A DNA stretch of 64,000 nucleotides, from the NCBI RefSeq assembly GCF_014205225.1, contig NZ_JACHNB010000001.1:3515501-3579500 (forward strand), in the 5' to 3' direction. The translations under genes and the position numbers were made by a program. Origin of the DNA: Actinoplanes octamycinicus (lineage in GTDB: Bacteria > Actinomycetota > Actinomycetes > Mycobacteriales > Micromonosporaceae). Of this stretch, positions 35,900-45,991 are shown piece after piece (the first letter of the stretch is position 1; each line of letters begins with the position of its first letter). Below the pieces are notes generated by a model, which was not told where the DNA came from, made no database searches, and saw nothing but the letters and a program-made list of their open reading frames with translations.

Positions 35900-37078
35900 T
35901 CACGGAAGGGCGAGCATCTGGTCGAGCGCGACGCGCGCCTCGTGCGCGGTCTTCTCGTCGACCGTGATCACGTTCGGCACCCGGCCGGCGACCAGCTCCT
36001 CCAGCGCCCACACCAGGTGGGGGAGGTCGATCCGGTTCATCGTCGAGCAGTAGCAGACCGTCCGGTCGAGGAACATGATCTGCTTGTCCGGGTGCGCCAG
36101 GGCCAGCCGGCGCACCAGGTTCAGCTCGGTGCCGACCGCCCAGGCCGAACCGGCGGGGGCGGCGTCGAGCGCCTTGATGATGTACTCCGTCGAGCCGACA
36201 TAATCGGCCGCGCGGACCACGTCGTGCCGGCACTCCGGGTGGACCAGCACGTTCACCCCCGGGACCCGCTCGCGGACCTCGCGGACGCTGTCCAGGGTGA
36301 ACCGGCCGTGCACCGAGCAGTGACCCCGCCAGAGGATCATCCGGGCGTTGCGCAGCTGCTCGTCGGTGAGCCCGCCGTGCGGCTTGTGCGGGTCGTAGAG
36401 GACGCAGTCGTCCAGGTCGAAGCCCATCTCCAGGACCGCGGTGTTGCGCCCCAGGTGCTGGTCGGGCAGGAAGAACACCTTGGAGCCCTGCTCGAACGAC
36501 CAGGTCAGGGCCCGCTTCGCGTTCGACGAGGTGCAGACCACGCCCTTGTTGCGGCCGACGAAGCCCTTGATGTCGGCGGACGAGTTCATGTACGTCACCG
36601 GGACGATGTCGCCGGCGATGCCCAGGTCCTGGAAGTGCTCCCAGGCGGTCTCCACCTGACCGAGCACCGCCATGTCGGCCATCGAGCAGCCGGCCGCCAG
36701 GTCGGGGAGGATGACCTGCTGCTCCGGCTTGGTCAGGATGTCGGCGCTCTCGGCCATGAAGTGCACGCCGCAGAAGACGATGAACTCCGCCTCCGGCCGG
36801 GCCGCCGCCTGCTGGGCCAGCTTGAACGAGTCGCCGGTGACATCGGCGAACTGGATCACCTCGTCACGCTGGTAGTGATGCCCCAGCACGAACACCCGGT
36901 CGCCGAGCGCGGCCTTGGCCGCCGTCGCGCGGGCGACCAGATCGGGGTCGCTGGGAGCCGGCAGCTCACCGGGGCAGTCCACGCCCCGCTCGCTGGCCGG
37001 GTCGGTGCCCTTGCCGAGAAGCAGCAGGGCAACGGGGGTGTTTCCGGGTTCGGTCCAGGTCGACGTCACGAGAATCAT
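35900..37078 (-). CDS. nadA: Quinolinate synthase A
   Basis: Makes quinolinate from iminoaspartate and dihydroxyacetone phosphate using a 4Fe-4S cluster, first step of de novo NAD synthesis. 392 aa. Conserved segments are LGHHYQRDEVIQFADVTGDS, FCGVHFMAESADIL (Cys103), VVCTSSNAKRAL and CYCSTMNR, which together supply the three cluster cysteines. The usual nadB/nadC partners are not adjacent. Met at 37076-37078 (MILVTSTWTEPGN) is chosen; a GTG three codons on is also possible. Divergent from the glycerate kinase over 61 bp. Confidence 0.95.
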   Translation of the reverse strand: MILVTSTWTEPGNTPVALLLLGKGTDPASERGVDCPGELPAPSDPDLVARATAAKAALGDRVFVLGHHYQRDEVIQFADVTGDSFKLAQQAAARPEAEFIVFCGVHFMAESADILTKPEQQVILPDLAAGCSMADMAVLGQVETAWEHFQDLGIAGDIVPVTYMNSSADIKGFVGRNKGVVCTSSNAKRALTWSFEQGSKVFFLPDQHLGRNTAVLEMGFDLDDCVLYDPHKPHGGLTDEQLRNARMILWRGHCSVHGRFTLDSVREVRERVPGVNVLVHPECRHDVVRAADYVGSTEYIIKALDAAPAGSAWAVGTELNLVRRLALAHPDKQIMFLDRTVCYCSTMNRIDLPHLVWALEELVAGRVPNVITVDEKTAHEARVALDQMLALP

Positions 37079-37139
37079 CGTTGCACAGCCCCTGGGACGG
37101 TAGCTGCGGCCTGACGGCGTGTGATGGCACACTCCCGGG

Positions 37140-38246
37140 GTGCGCGTACTGATCTGTCCGGACAAGTTCGCCGGTACCCTGTCCGCCCCGGAAGTCGCTC
37201 AAGCGGTCGCGGACGGCTGGGCCGTCCGGTCCGATCAGCTGATCCTGCGCCCGATCGCGGACGGCGGGCCCGGCTTCGTCGAGGTGCTGGCCACCGCGCT
37301 CGGCGGGCAGCGGATCCCGGTCGCGACCGTCGACCCGCTCGGCCGCCCGGCGCGGGGCGAGATCCTGCTCGCCGGCGGCACCGCCTACCTGGAGAGCGCG
37401 CAGGCCTGCGGCCTGCATCTGCTGACGCCGGACGAGCGGGACCCCACCAGGACTTCCTCGTACGGCCTGGGCCTGCTCCTGGCGGCCGCGGTGGAGACCG
37501 GCGCCACCCAGGTGGTGATCGGCCTCGGCGGCTCGGCGGTGAACGACGCCGGCGCCGGCATGCTGGCCGCGCTCGGCGCCGCCCCGGTCGACGTGGCCGG
37601 TTACGCGCTGCCCTACGGCGGCGCCCCGCTGATCACCGCCGCCGCCCTGGCCGGCGTCCCGCAGCTGCGCCAGGTCGCCCTGGTCGCCGCCACCGACGTG
37701 GACAACCCGCTGACCGGCCTGCACGGCGCCAGCAGCGTCTTCGGCCCGCAGAAGGGCGCGACCAGGGAGGACGTGCTCCGGCTCGACGCCGCCCTGGCGC
37801 ACTTCGCCGGCGTACTGGAGAAGGCCTTCGGGATCGACGACCTGGCGGCCCGGCCGGGAGCCGGCGCGGCCGGCGGTCTGGGGGCCGCGCTGATCGCCCT
37901 CGGCGCCCGGGTGACCTCGGGGATCGGCCTGGTCAGCGACCTGATCGGGCTGGACCGGGAGCTGGACGCGGCGGAGCTGGTGATCACTGGCGAGGGCAGC
38001 TTCGACCACCAGTCGCTGCGCGGCAAGGTGGTGGCCGGGATCGCGGCCGGCGCCCGGGACCGGGGCCTGCCGTGCGTGGTGCTGGCCGGGCGGAACGAGA
38101 CCGGGCACCGGGAGGCCTCGGCGGCCGGGGTGACCGAGACGCACACCCTGGTGGAGCATTTCGGCTCGACCGAGAAGGCGATGGCCGAACCCGCCCGCGG
38201 CCTGCGAGAACTGTCTGAGCGCCTGTCCCGCCAGTGGTCGAGGTGA
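37140..38246 (+). CDS. glxK: Glycerate kinase (GK type 1)
   Basis: Phosphorylates D-glycerate. 368 aa with the family N-terminus VLICPDKFAGTLSAPEVAQAVADGW, IADGGPGFVEVL, the GGSAVNDAGAGMLAALGA motif and the C-terminal TGEGSFDHQSLRGKV nucleotide-binding motif. GTG start. In mycobacteria the homologue also sits beside the HesB/ErpA and adenosine kinase genes (from memory). Confidence 0.92.
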   Translation: MRVLICPDKFAGTLSAPEVAQAVADGWAVRSDQLILRPIADGGPGFVEVLATALGGQRIPVATVDPLGRPARGEILLAGGTAYLESAQACGLHLLTPDERDPTRTSSYGLGLLLAAAVETGATQVVIGLGGSAVNDAGAGMLAALGAAPVDVAGYALPYGGAPLITAAALAGVPQLRQVALVAATDVDNPLTGLHGASSVFGPQKGATREDVLRLDAALAHFAGVLEKAFGIDDLAARPGAGAAGGLGAALIALGARVTSGIGLVSDLIGLDRELDAAELVITGEGSFDHQSLRGKVVAGIAAGARDRGLPCVVLAGRNETGHREASAAGVTETHTLVEHFGSTEKAMAEPARGLRELSERLSRQWSR

Positions 38247-38335
38247 TCTGCAACCCGCCCGGATTGGGAATCCCGGGGATTGGGGTTAGCGTTGCCTGGT
38301 ACGGCACATGACCGCACCTGGCAGGGAGATACGCA

Positions 38336-39802
<1,467 letters not shown>

Positions 39803-39803
<1 letters not shown>

Positions 39804-40303
39804 TGGTCCTCGCGGTCTTCGCCGGCCTGCCCGGCGTCGGGAAGAGCACGCTCGCCGCGTCGGTGGCCGCCGAGCTGCCGGCGGCGGTGCTCGCCGTCGA
39901 CACGGTCGACTTCGCCCTGCAGCGGTACGCGGTGCACGAGACCCGCCCGGGCTACGCGGCCTACGGCGTGGTGGCCGCGCTCGCTGAGGAGCAACTCAAG
40001 ATCGGCCACCACGTGATCATCGACGCGGTCAGCCCGGTCAAGGCGGCCCGGGAGCTCTGGGTCGACCTGGCCGAGCGGATGGCGGTGCCGCTGCGCGTGG
40101 TCGAGGTGGTCTGCGGTGACGACACCGAGCACCGGCGCCGGGTCGAGTCGCGCTACGAGTCCCGCGACCACGACGGCGTCCCGGACTGGGTGCGGGTGGT
40201 GGAGCGCCAGTCGGAGTACGAGCCGTACCTGGGCCCCCGCCTGGTCGTCGACACCTACCTGGCGAAGGATCCGGTCCCGCAGGTCATCAGCTACCTGAGC
40301 TGA
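39803..40303 (+). CDS. P-loop ATPase/kinase-like protein (AAA_33 type)
   Basis: A 166-aa small nucleotide-binding protein. Walker A GLPGVGKST at residues 8-16, a likely Asp catalytic/Mg residue in VDTVDFALQRY, and IIDAVSP in the Walker B position. The rest resembles the gluconate/chloramphenicol-phosphotransferase-like group of small P-loop kinases. Substrate unknown. Its ATG shares a base with the adoK stop codon, implying co-translation. Confidence 0.85.
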
Positions 40304-40324
40304 CTGGCTCCGCTTCGCTCCGCG

Positions 40325-40425
40325 GCGATCGCCTGGTAACCGGTGCGTTGGGCACCCGCTTTTCCGCCGTCCGCAAACCCCGCGGCCGTCGAAAAACGGG
40401 GTGCCAACGCACCGGCGGCGATCGC
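40325..40425. terminator. Long interrupted palindrome at convergent ends
   Basis: Outer 9-bp arms 40325-40333/40417-40425 (each holding GCGATCGC), then an unequal internal loop, then 12-bp arms 40340-40351/40404-40415, then CACCC/GGGTG. The centre is itself loosely symmetric with TTTT/AAAA. It fills the gap between the P-loop gene and the tusA-like gene and probably ends transcription from both sides. Confidence 0.65.
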
Positions 40426-40426
40426 T

Positions 40427-40636
40427 TCAGACAATCCGGCGCACCTCGAACTGGTGGTGGTGGCCCGCGACGAACTCCTGGCCCTTCATCCGGCACCAGG
40501 CGGGGATGTCGTTGGCCGCGGCCGGGTCGTCGGCCAGCACCCGGACGATCTCGCCGACCGCCACGCCCGGCATCGCCTTGGCCAGCTTGATGATCGGCAG
40601 CGGGCACCGCTGCCCGCGGCAGTCCAGCGTGATCAG
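40427..40636 (-). CDS. TusA-like sulfurtransferase, apparent CTG start
   Basis: A 69-aa sulfur carrier of the TusA/YedF family: ITLDCRGQRCPLPIIKLAKAM has the persulfide cysteine in the CPxP motif. It probably accepts sulfur from the cysteine desulfurase encoded directly upstream. The only start that fits the family N-terminus is CTG at 40634-40636, which has GGAGG 7 nt upstream and overlaps the desulfurase stop as CTGA, in the same way as ordinary ATGA couplings. No ATG, GTG or TTG in frame is near. Confidence 0.8.
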   Translation of the reverse strand: MITLDCRGQRCPLPIIKLAKAMPGVAVGEIVRVLADDPAAANDIPAWCRMKGQEFVAGHHHQFEVRRIV

Positions 40637-41769
40637 AACCCGGCCTCCTTCCGGATGTCCGCGACGACCTCCGGCAGCACCGCCAGGAAGCGGTCCACCT
40701 CCGCCTCGGTGGTCCCGCGGTGCAGGGACACCCGCACGTTGCCGTGGCTGAGCACGCCCATCGCCTCCAGCACGTGGCTCGGCCGCAGCGTCGACGAGGT
40801 GCACGAGGAACCCGACGACACCGCGAACCCGCGCCGGTCCAGCGCGTGCAGCAGCGCCTCCCCGTCCACGTAGAGGCAGCTGAAGGTGACCAGGTGCGGG
40901 AGCCGGTCGACCGGGTCGCCGACGATCTCCACGTCCGGCACGGTGGCCGCCACCCGGTCCCGGATCCGGTCCACCAGCGCGCCCAGCCGCACCGCCTCGG
41001 CCTCCGCCTCGGCGGTCACCGCGCGCAGGCTCGCCGCCGCCGCCACGATCGCCGGCAGATCGACAGCGCCCGGTGGCTGGGGGCGATAAAGATCATCCTG
41101 CGGGGAGGGTGAGATCCATCGCACCCCTTTGCGGACCACCAGGACACCGACGCCCGGCGGCCCGCCCCACTTGTGCGCGCTGGCGCTGAGCAGCGACCAG
41201 CCGGCCGGCACCGGGACCCGGCCGACCGACTGGGCGGCGTCCACGAAGAGGGGTACCCCGGACTCCGCGCAGTACGCCGCGGCGGCGGCCACCGGCTGCA
41301 CCGTGCCCGCCTCGTGACTGGCGCTGATCAGGGCGGCCAGCGCCACCCCGGGCGCGGACACCGCGGCCTCCCAGGCGGGCAGGTCGAGCCGGCCGAGCCG
41401 GTCCACTCCCACCTCACGGGCCTCGGTGGTCCCGGCGGCGTGCAGCACAGTGGAGTGCTCGATCGCCGAGTGCACCAGCACCGGCCCGGCGCGGCGGCGC
41501 CCGGCGAGGCCGCCCAGCACCGCGGCCTGTGCGGCGGCCGAGCCGGAGGGCCAGAAGGAGAGCTCGTCCACGCGTACCCGCAAGATCTCCGCGACCACCG
41601 CGGTCGCCGCCTCGCGCAGCTGCTGGGCCCGGCGGCCCGCCGCGTAAAGGCGGGCCGGATCGGCCCAGCCGTCGGCGAGCGCCGCGAGCAGCGCTTCCCG
41701 GGCCACCGGGTGCAGCGGCGCCGCGCTGGCGGCGTCCAGGTAGACGTGCGGATCGCCTGTGTAATCCAC
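40633..41769 (-). CDS. Cysteine desulfurase (class V aminotransferase)
   Basis: PLP enzyme that releases sulfur from cysteine as an enzyme persulfide. 378 aa. The PLP lysine is Lys200 (SASAHKWGG) and the catalytic Cys is Cys323 in SSGSSCTSSTLRPSHVL, on a loop of the IscS/NifS (class I-like) or SufS-like type. GTG start, VDYTGDPHVYLDAASAAPLHP. Coupled to the TusA-like gene. The pair could feed tRNA thiolation, molybdopterin or Fe-S assembly; sequence does not decide. Confidence 0.92.
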   Translation of the reverse strand: MDYTGDPHVYLDAASAAPLHPVAREALLAALADGWADPARLYAAGRRAQQLREAATAVVAEILRVRVDELSFWPSGSAAAQAAVLGGLAGRRRAGPVLVHSAIEHSTVLHAAGTTEAREVGVDRLGRLDLPAWEAAVSAPGVALAALISASHEAGTVQPVAAAAAYCAESGVPLFVDAAQSVGRVPVPAGWSLLSASAHKWGGPPGVGVLVVRKGVRWISPSPQDDLYRPQPPGAVDLPAIVAAAASLRAVTAEAEAEAVRLGALVDRIRDRVAATVPDVEIVGDPVDRLPHLVTFSCLYVDGEALLHALDRRGFAVSSGSSCTSSTLRPSHVLEAMGVLSHGNVRVSLHRGTTEAEVDRFLAVLPEVVADIRKEAGF

Positions 41770-41934
41770 AAGGGGAACGGTATCGTCCGGTTGTCTGGAG
41801 ATTTTTCGAAGGCGGGCGAACGCCCCCCGGTGACGGGCGGCCCGGCCCTGGTCGAGTAGTGTGCGACCGTCGGTGAGCCTTGCCGCCAGGTGTCCGGTTT
41901 CGGGCAGGCGGCGCTGCTAAGGAGGCAGAAGCAG

Positions 41935-42870
41935 GTGGGCGCAAGGAGTTCGGCCACACGGCCGCGGGCAGGTGGCCGGGCGGCCGGGCTGGGTCTCGGC
42001 GGTGCGCTGCTGCTGGCGTTGCTCGCGGGGTGCTCGGTCGAGGACGTCGGGAGCAAGTTCGGCCACTTCGGATGGCCCGGCCCGGGGATCAGCCTGCAGG
42101 CGCACGAGATGTACGACCTGTGGATCGCCTCGACGATCGCCGCCCTGGTGGTCGGCGTCGGGGTCTGGGGTCTGATCTTCTGGTGCGTGATCCGGTACCG
42201 CAAGCGCGGCGACGAGCTGCCCGTGCAGACCCGGTTCAACATGCCGATGGAGGTCCTCTACACGGTCACGCCGGTGCTGATCGTCGCGGTGCTCTTCTAC
42301 TACACCGCGATCGTCCAGACCAGCGTGGACAAGGTGTCGAAGGACCCGGACCAGATCGTCCAGGTCACCGCGTTCAAGTGGAACTGGGAGTTCGAGTACC
42401 GCGACGGCATCGGCAAGGACGCGAACACCGTGGCGTCCACGGTGGGCTCCTCCGACGTCATCCCCTCGCTGGTCCTGCCGATCGGGCAGAAGATCCGGTT
42501 CGAGGAGACCAGCAAGGACGTCATCCACTCGTTCTGGGTGCCGGAGCTGCTGTTCAAGCGGGACGTCATGCCGGGCAGCGTGCGCAACGTCTTCGAGGTC
42601 ACGCTGGACAAGACCGGTCACTACGTCGGCCGCTGCGCCGAGCTCTGCGGCACCTACCACGCCTTCATGAACTTCGAGCTGGTGGCGGTCGAGCCGGCCA
42701 AGTTCGACCAGTTCATGGCGGCGAAGAAGGCGGGTCAGTCGACGCCGCAGGCGCTCGCCACGATCGGTGAGCCGCCCTACGCGACGACCACGCAGCCGTT
42801 CGACACCCGGCGCGGCACGCACAGCTGGAACCAGGGCGGCGGCGAAGATGTCGTCGCCGCGGGGAAGTAG
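41935..42870 (+). CDS. ctaC: Cytochrome c oxidase subunit II
   Basis: CuA-bearing subunit of the aa3 oxidase that, with the bc complex, forms the actinobacterial supercomplex. 311 aa from the GTG at 41935, chosen because AAGGAGG lies 9 nt upstream. A lipoprotein-type signal ends in LLAGC (Cys33). Two membrane segments (about 60-85, 100-125) follow, then the cupredoxin domain with His198, Cys234, Cys238, His242 and Met245 as CuA ligands. ctaF follows after 9 bp; ctaD is not adjacent. Confidence 0.95.
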   Translation: MGARSSATRPRAGGRAAGLGLGGALLLALLAGCSVEDVGSKFGHFGWPGPGISLQAHEMYDLWIASTIAALVVGVGVWGLIFWCVIRYRKRGDELPVQTRFNMPMEVLYTVTPVLIVAVLFYYTAIVQTSVDKVSKDPDQIVQVTAFKWNWEFEYRDGIGKDANTVASTVGSSDVIPSLVLPIGQKIRFEETSKDVIHSFWVPELLFKRDVMPGSVRNVFEVTLDKTGHYVGRCAELCGTYHAFMNFELVAVEPAKFDQFMAAKKAGQSTPQALATIGEPPYATTTQPFDTRRGTHSWNQGGGEDVVAAGK

Positions 42871-42879
42871 GGATCTGAC

Positions 42880-43305
42880 ATGAGGACCGAGTACAAGATC
42901 TTCATGGGCGTGGCCCTGTTCCTCTTCGGTGCGGCCGCGGTCTACGGCTTCTACACCGCCGGCACCGGTGAGCACGTCGAGTGGGTGGGCACCGTCGCGC
43001 TGATCCTCTCCGGCCTGCTCTGCTCGATGTGCGGCGGCTTCTTCTGGTTCGTCGCCCGCCGCATCGACCTGCGCCCGGAGGACCGCGAGGACGGCGAGAT
43101 CGCCGAGGGCGCGGGCGAGCTGGGCTTCTTCAGCCCGGGCAGCTACTGGCCGTTCGGCATCGCGCTCTCCGCCGCGATCGCCGGCATGGGCCTGGTCTTC
43201 TGGATGTGGTGGCTGCTCGCGGCCGGTCTGGTCATGGTCATCCTGAGCTCCTGCGGCATGCTCTTCGAGTACTACTCCAGCACCCGGCAGCCCGCCGAGC
43301 ACTGA
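42880..43305 (+). CDS. ctaF: Cytochrome c oxidase subunit IV (actinobacterial)
   Basis: A 141-aa four-helix membrane protein specific to actinobacterial aa3 oxidases. It starts MRTEYKIFMGVALFLFG and has the family segment GSYWPFGIALSAAIAGMGLVFWMWWL, with helices at about 8-28, 38-60, 88-108 and 112-132. In an operon with ctaC and followed by a strong terminator. Confidence 0.95.
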   Translation: MRTEYKIFMGVALFLFGAAAVYGFYTAGTGEHVEWVGTVALILSGLLCSMCGGFFWFVARRIDLRPEDREDGEIAEGAGELGFFSPGSYWPFGIALSAAIAGMGLVFWMWWLLAAGLVMVILSSCGMLFEYYSSTRQPAEH

Positions 43306-43329
43306 CCGCCAGGTCCGCTCGACTCACGG

Positions 43330-43359
43330 AAGCCCGCGCCTCCCCGGAGGCGCGGGCTT
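43330..43359 (+). terminator. Intrinsic terminator of ctaC-ctaF
   Basis: 13-bp stem 43330-43342/43347-43359 with a 4-nt loop, followed by CTTGTTTCCCC; 24 bp after the ctaF stop. Confidence 0.85.
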
Positions 43360-43378
43360 CTTGTTTCCCCCGCTTTCC

Positions 43379-43553
43379 GGTACGCCCGCCGCTCCCACCC
43401 TCCGGTACGTCCGCCGCTCCCGCCCTCCGGTACGTCCGCCGCTCCCGCCCTCCGGTACGTCCGCAGCCCCCGCCCTCCGGTACGCCAGCAGCCCCCGCCC
43501 TCCGGTACGCCAGGAGCCCCCGCCCTCCGGTATGTCCGCAGCGCCGCTCCCGG
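43379..43553. repeat. 25-bp tandem repeat, about seven copies
   Basis: GGTACG begins at 43379, 43404, 43429, 43454, 43479, 43504 and GGTATG at about 43529, each 25 bp apart; unit core CCGCCGCTCCCGCCCTCC. Because 25 is not a multiple of three, no continuous periodic protein can be intended. Confidence 0.88.
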
Positions 43554-43789
43554 TGCCCCACCGCACCCCACCTCGGCCGAGCGCGTCCTGCCGAGCGGCG
43601 TCCTGCCGAGCGGCGTCCTGCCGAGCGGTCCTGCCGAGCGTGTCCTGCCGAGCGGTCCTGCCGAGCGTGTCCTGCCGAGCGGCGTCCCGCCGAGCGGCGT
43701 CCCGCCGAGCGCGTCCTGCCGTGGGCGTTCTCGGCGTTGGCAGACGCGATGCGGTCCCGGGGCCGGGCCGAGGCGCGGGTCAGGGTGCC
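43554..43789. repeat. About 15-bp tandem repeat and degenerate flank
   Basis: CCGAGCGGCGTCCTG and shorter variants (CCGAGCGGTCCTG, CCGAGCGTGTCCTG) repeat from about 43576 to 43720. Nothing recognisable follows up to the long hairpin at 43790. No gene is supported. Confidence 0.75.
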
Positions 43790-43842
43790 GGCTGGTTCTC
43801 ATGGGTGTCTTGAGGCCCTCGAGACACCCATGAGAACCAGCC
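43790..43842. promoter_or_regulatory. 25-bp near-perfect hairpin in a gene-free region
   Basis: 21-bp perfect arms 43790-43810/43822-43842, extended by a T-G pair and GAG/CTC to a 25-bp stem with the 3-nt loop GCC. It lies 485 bp after ctaF and 345 bp before the next coding end, with no T-tract on either side. It could be a double-sided terminator of a distant transcript, a structured RNA, or a remnant of a mobile repeat. Confidence 0.7.
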
Positions 43843-43879
43843 AGGACCGCGACTGGCGGCTGGACCGGGCCATCCCGCG

Positions 43880-44186
43880 TGGGGGCGCGGGGCGGGAGAC
43901 TCCCAAACCCGCGCGGGGAGACGAGATAGGCCCCGGGGAGACGAGTGAGGTCGGGCGGGGGCGAGTGAGACCGCTCGCCGGGGGGCAGTGAGGCCGCTCG
44001 CGGGGCGGGGAGGCCGGGTGCGGAGGCCGCTCGCGGGGGCAGGGAGGCCGCGTGCGGGGCAGGGAGGCCGCGTGGGGAGGTAGTGAGGCTGCGTGGGGAG
44101 ACAGGGAGGGCGCGCGGGGAGGTGGCTGGTTGCAGGCGGGAGCTACGGAGCCTGCGGGGGAGTGCGGGATCCGGTTGCGGGCTCGG
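43880..44186. repeat. Degenerate G-rich repeat region
   Basis: GGGGAGGCCGCGTGCGGGGCAG-like units of 20-30 bp recur with drift from about 43890 to 44125 (GAGGCCGC(T/G)(C/T)G is the common core). No gene or regular period is supported. Confidence 0.55.
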
Positions 44187-44396
44187 TCAGGCCGCGGCGG
44201 TGCGCTGCTGGGGGGCGACGCGGCGGGGGGACTTCGGCGGCAGCCACAGGTGCACGACGATGGGGGCGACCACCTCGGCCGCGCCGCAGCGGGTGCAGAC
44301 CAGCTCCGGGCAGTCGTCGTGCCCGTCCTCGCAGGGCGGCGTCTCGAACAGCATGTCGCCGTCGCAGATGACGCAGCGCAGTTCGCGTTCGTCCAC
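44187..44396 (-). CDS. Small zinc-ribbon-like protein, 69 aa
   Basis: MDERELRCVICDGDMLFETPPCEDG...CPELVCTRCGAAEVV shows two CxxC knuckles (Cys8/Cys11 and Cys34/Cys37) plus intervening cysteines, typical of small zinc ribbons. A basic tail follows (PPKSPRRVAPQQR). The GTG start has AAGGAG 6 nt upstream, good evidence for translation. Function unknown; a nucleic-acid or protein-binding role is a guess. Confidence 0.8.
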   Translation of the reverse strand: MDERELRCVICDGDMLFETPPCEDGHDDCPELVCTRCGAAEVVAPIVVHLWLPPKSPRRVAPQQRTAAA

Positions 44397-44896
44397 GGGC
44401 TTCTCCTTCGTGCGGAAGGTGGGATTACCCGAATGTCATTCAGACGCTGTCACGTCGACCGGGTGATGCCGAGCATTGCCGGCGGCGTGTTGCGGTCTTT
44501 TTCAGGATTTTTCAGCAGGTAGTGCCCCAACCCGACGCGGGCCGCCGGGTGAACCGCTGGGGTCCGGTGACCCGGACAGCGGGCGGGGTCCGCAGGGGGC
44601 TCCCGGTCTGTCCGAGGGGAGGGGCGGGGGCCGCGGGCGGGCTCCCGGTGCGGTCCGTTGGGGCGGGCGGGGGCCGCGGGCGGGCTCCTGGTGTGTCCGC
44701 GAGGGTGGGCTCGGGCCGCGGGCGGGCTCCCGGTGTGTCCGTGAGGGCGGGTCGGGATGGAGCGGGCTGGTATGGAATTGGGGTAGCGCGCCCATCGGCT
44801 GGACTCCGGTGGGTGGTGGTGGGGTGTGGTTCGCGAGGCGGGACTCCGGCCTGGTGGCCCGCGGCGGGGGTGCCGCGGGCGTACCGGAAAAGGGTC
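44397..44896. repeat. Gene-free stretch with about 42-bp repeats
   Basis: GGGCTCC(C/T)GGT recurs at about 44597, 44639, 44682 and 44724 (42-43 bp apart) with a GGGGCCGCGGGCG core between copies. The remainder to trpD holds nothing recognisable. Confidence 0.65.
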
Positions 44897-45955
44897 CTAC
44901 TCGGCGGCCTTGGCCGCCTGGGCGGCGGCGACCCAGCGGTCCAGCAGCGCGGTGGTGGCGCCGGAGTCGATCGCCTCGGCGGCGCGGGCGATGCCGGCCC
45001 GCAGGGTGTCCCGGAAATCGCCGGGAAAGCCGCTCTGCGCGGCGAACGCTGCGGCGGCGTTGACCAGCACCGCGTCCCGCACCGGACCGGCCTCACCGGC
45101 GAACACGCGGCGCGCCACGTCGGCGTTGAACGCCGCGTCGCCCCCGCGCAGCGCGTCCGGCTCGCTCCGGGCCAGGCCCAGCTCGGTCGCGTCGACCAGC
45201 AGCTCCTCGACCTTGCCGCCGCTGGCGATCCAGACCCGGGTCGGCGCCGCGGTGGTGAACTCGTCGAGGCCGTCCTCGCCGCGCATGACCAGCGCCGAGT
45301 CGCCCCGCTCGGCGAACACCGCGGCCATCACCGGAGCCATCCGCGGTTCGAAGCAGCCGATCGCGGCCGAGGTGGGCCGGGCCGGGTTGGTCAGCGGGCC
45401 GAGCATGTTGAAGAAGGTGGGCACGCCCAGCTCACGCCGGGTGACCGAGGCGTGCCGCATGCCGGGGTGGTACCGCGCGGCGAAGCAGAAGCCGATACCG
45501 GCCTCGGCCACCGTCCGGTTCACCCCGGCCGGGCCGAGGTCCAGCGGGATCCCGAAGTGCTCCAGCAGGTCGGCGGTGCCCGTGGTGGACGACGCCGACC
45601 GGTTGCCGTGCTTGACCACGGTCACCCCGGCGGAGGCGGTGACGATCGCCGCCATGGTGGAGATGTTCACCGTGTTGGCCCGGTCGCCGCCGGTGCCGAC
45701 CACGTCGACCGCGCGGGTGCGGACTTCGGCGGGCAGCTCCACCAGGGTCGCGGCGGAGAGCATCGCCTCCACCAGGCCGGCCAGCTCGGCCGGCGTCTCG
45801 CCCTTGGCGCGCAGCGCCACGGCGAATCCGGAGATCTGGACCGGCGTGGCGTTGCCCGCCATGATCTCGCTCATCGCCCAGGCCGTGTCCGCGGTGGCGA
45901 GCTCCTCGCCGCGCAGCAGGGACATCGTCAGGTTCGGCCAGGTGCGTGCGCCCAT
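44897..45955 (-). CDS. trpD: Anthranilate phosphoribosyltransferase
   Basis: Second step of tryptophan synthesis, joining PRPP and anthranilate. 352 aa. The PRPP-binding [19 protein letters not shown] and the [12 protein letters not shown] anthranilate/Mg motif are intact. ATG with GGAGG 7 nt upstream. It lies away from other trp genes, after the receiver-like gene in the same direction; trpD next to ctaE/qcr is also the mycobacterial arrangement (from memory). Confidence 0.96.
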   Translation of the reverse strand: MGARTWPNLTMSLLRGEELATADTAWAMSEIMAGNATPVQISGFAVALRAKGETPAELAGLVEAMLSAATLVELPAEVRTRAVDVVGTGGDRANTVNISTMAAIVTASAGVTVVKHGNRSASSTTGTADLLEHFGIPLDLGPAGVNRTVAEAGIGFCFAARYHPGMRHASVTRRELGVPTFFNMLGPLTNPARPTSAAIGCFEPRMAPVMAAVFAERGDSALVMRGEDGLDEFTTAAPTRVWIASGGKVEELLVDATELGLARSEPDALRGGDAAFNADVARRVFAGEAGPVRDAVLVNAAAAFAAQSGFPGDFRDTLRAGIARAAEAIDSGATTALLDRWVAAAQAAKAAE

Positions 45956-45991
45956 GGCGGGGCCTCCGTCGGGGGGTGTCTGCTCGGTCGG

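Noticed and set aside
43790..43842. Ordinary intrinsic terminator of ctaC-ctaF
   Set aside because: A proper terminator with a T-rich tail already lies at 43330-43359, and this stem is nearly 500 bp downstream without a T-tract.
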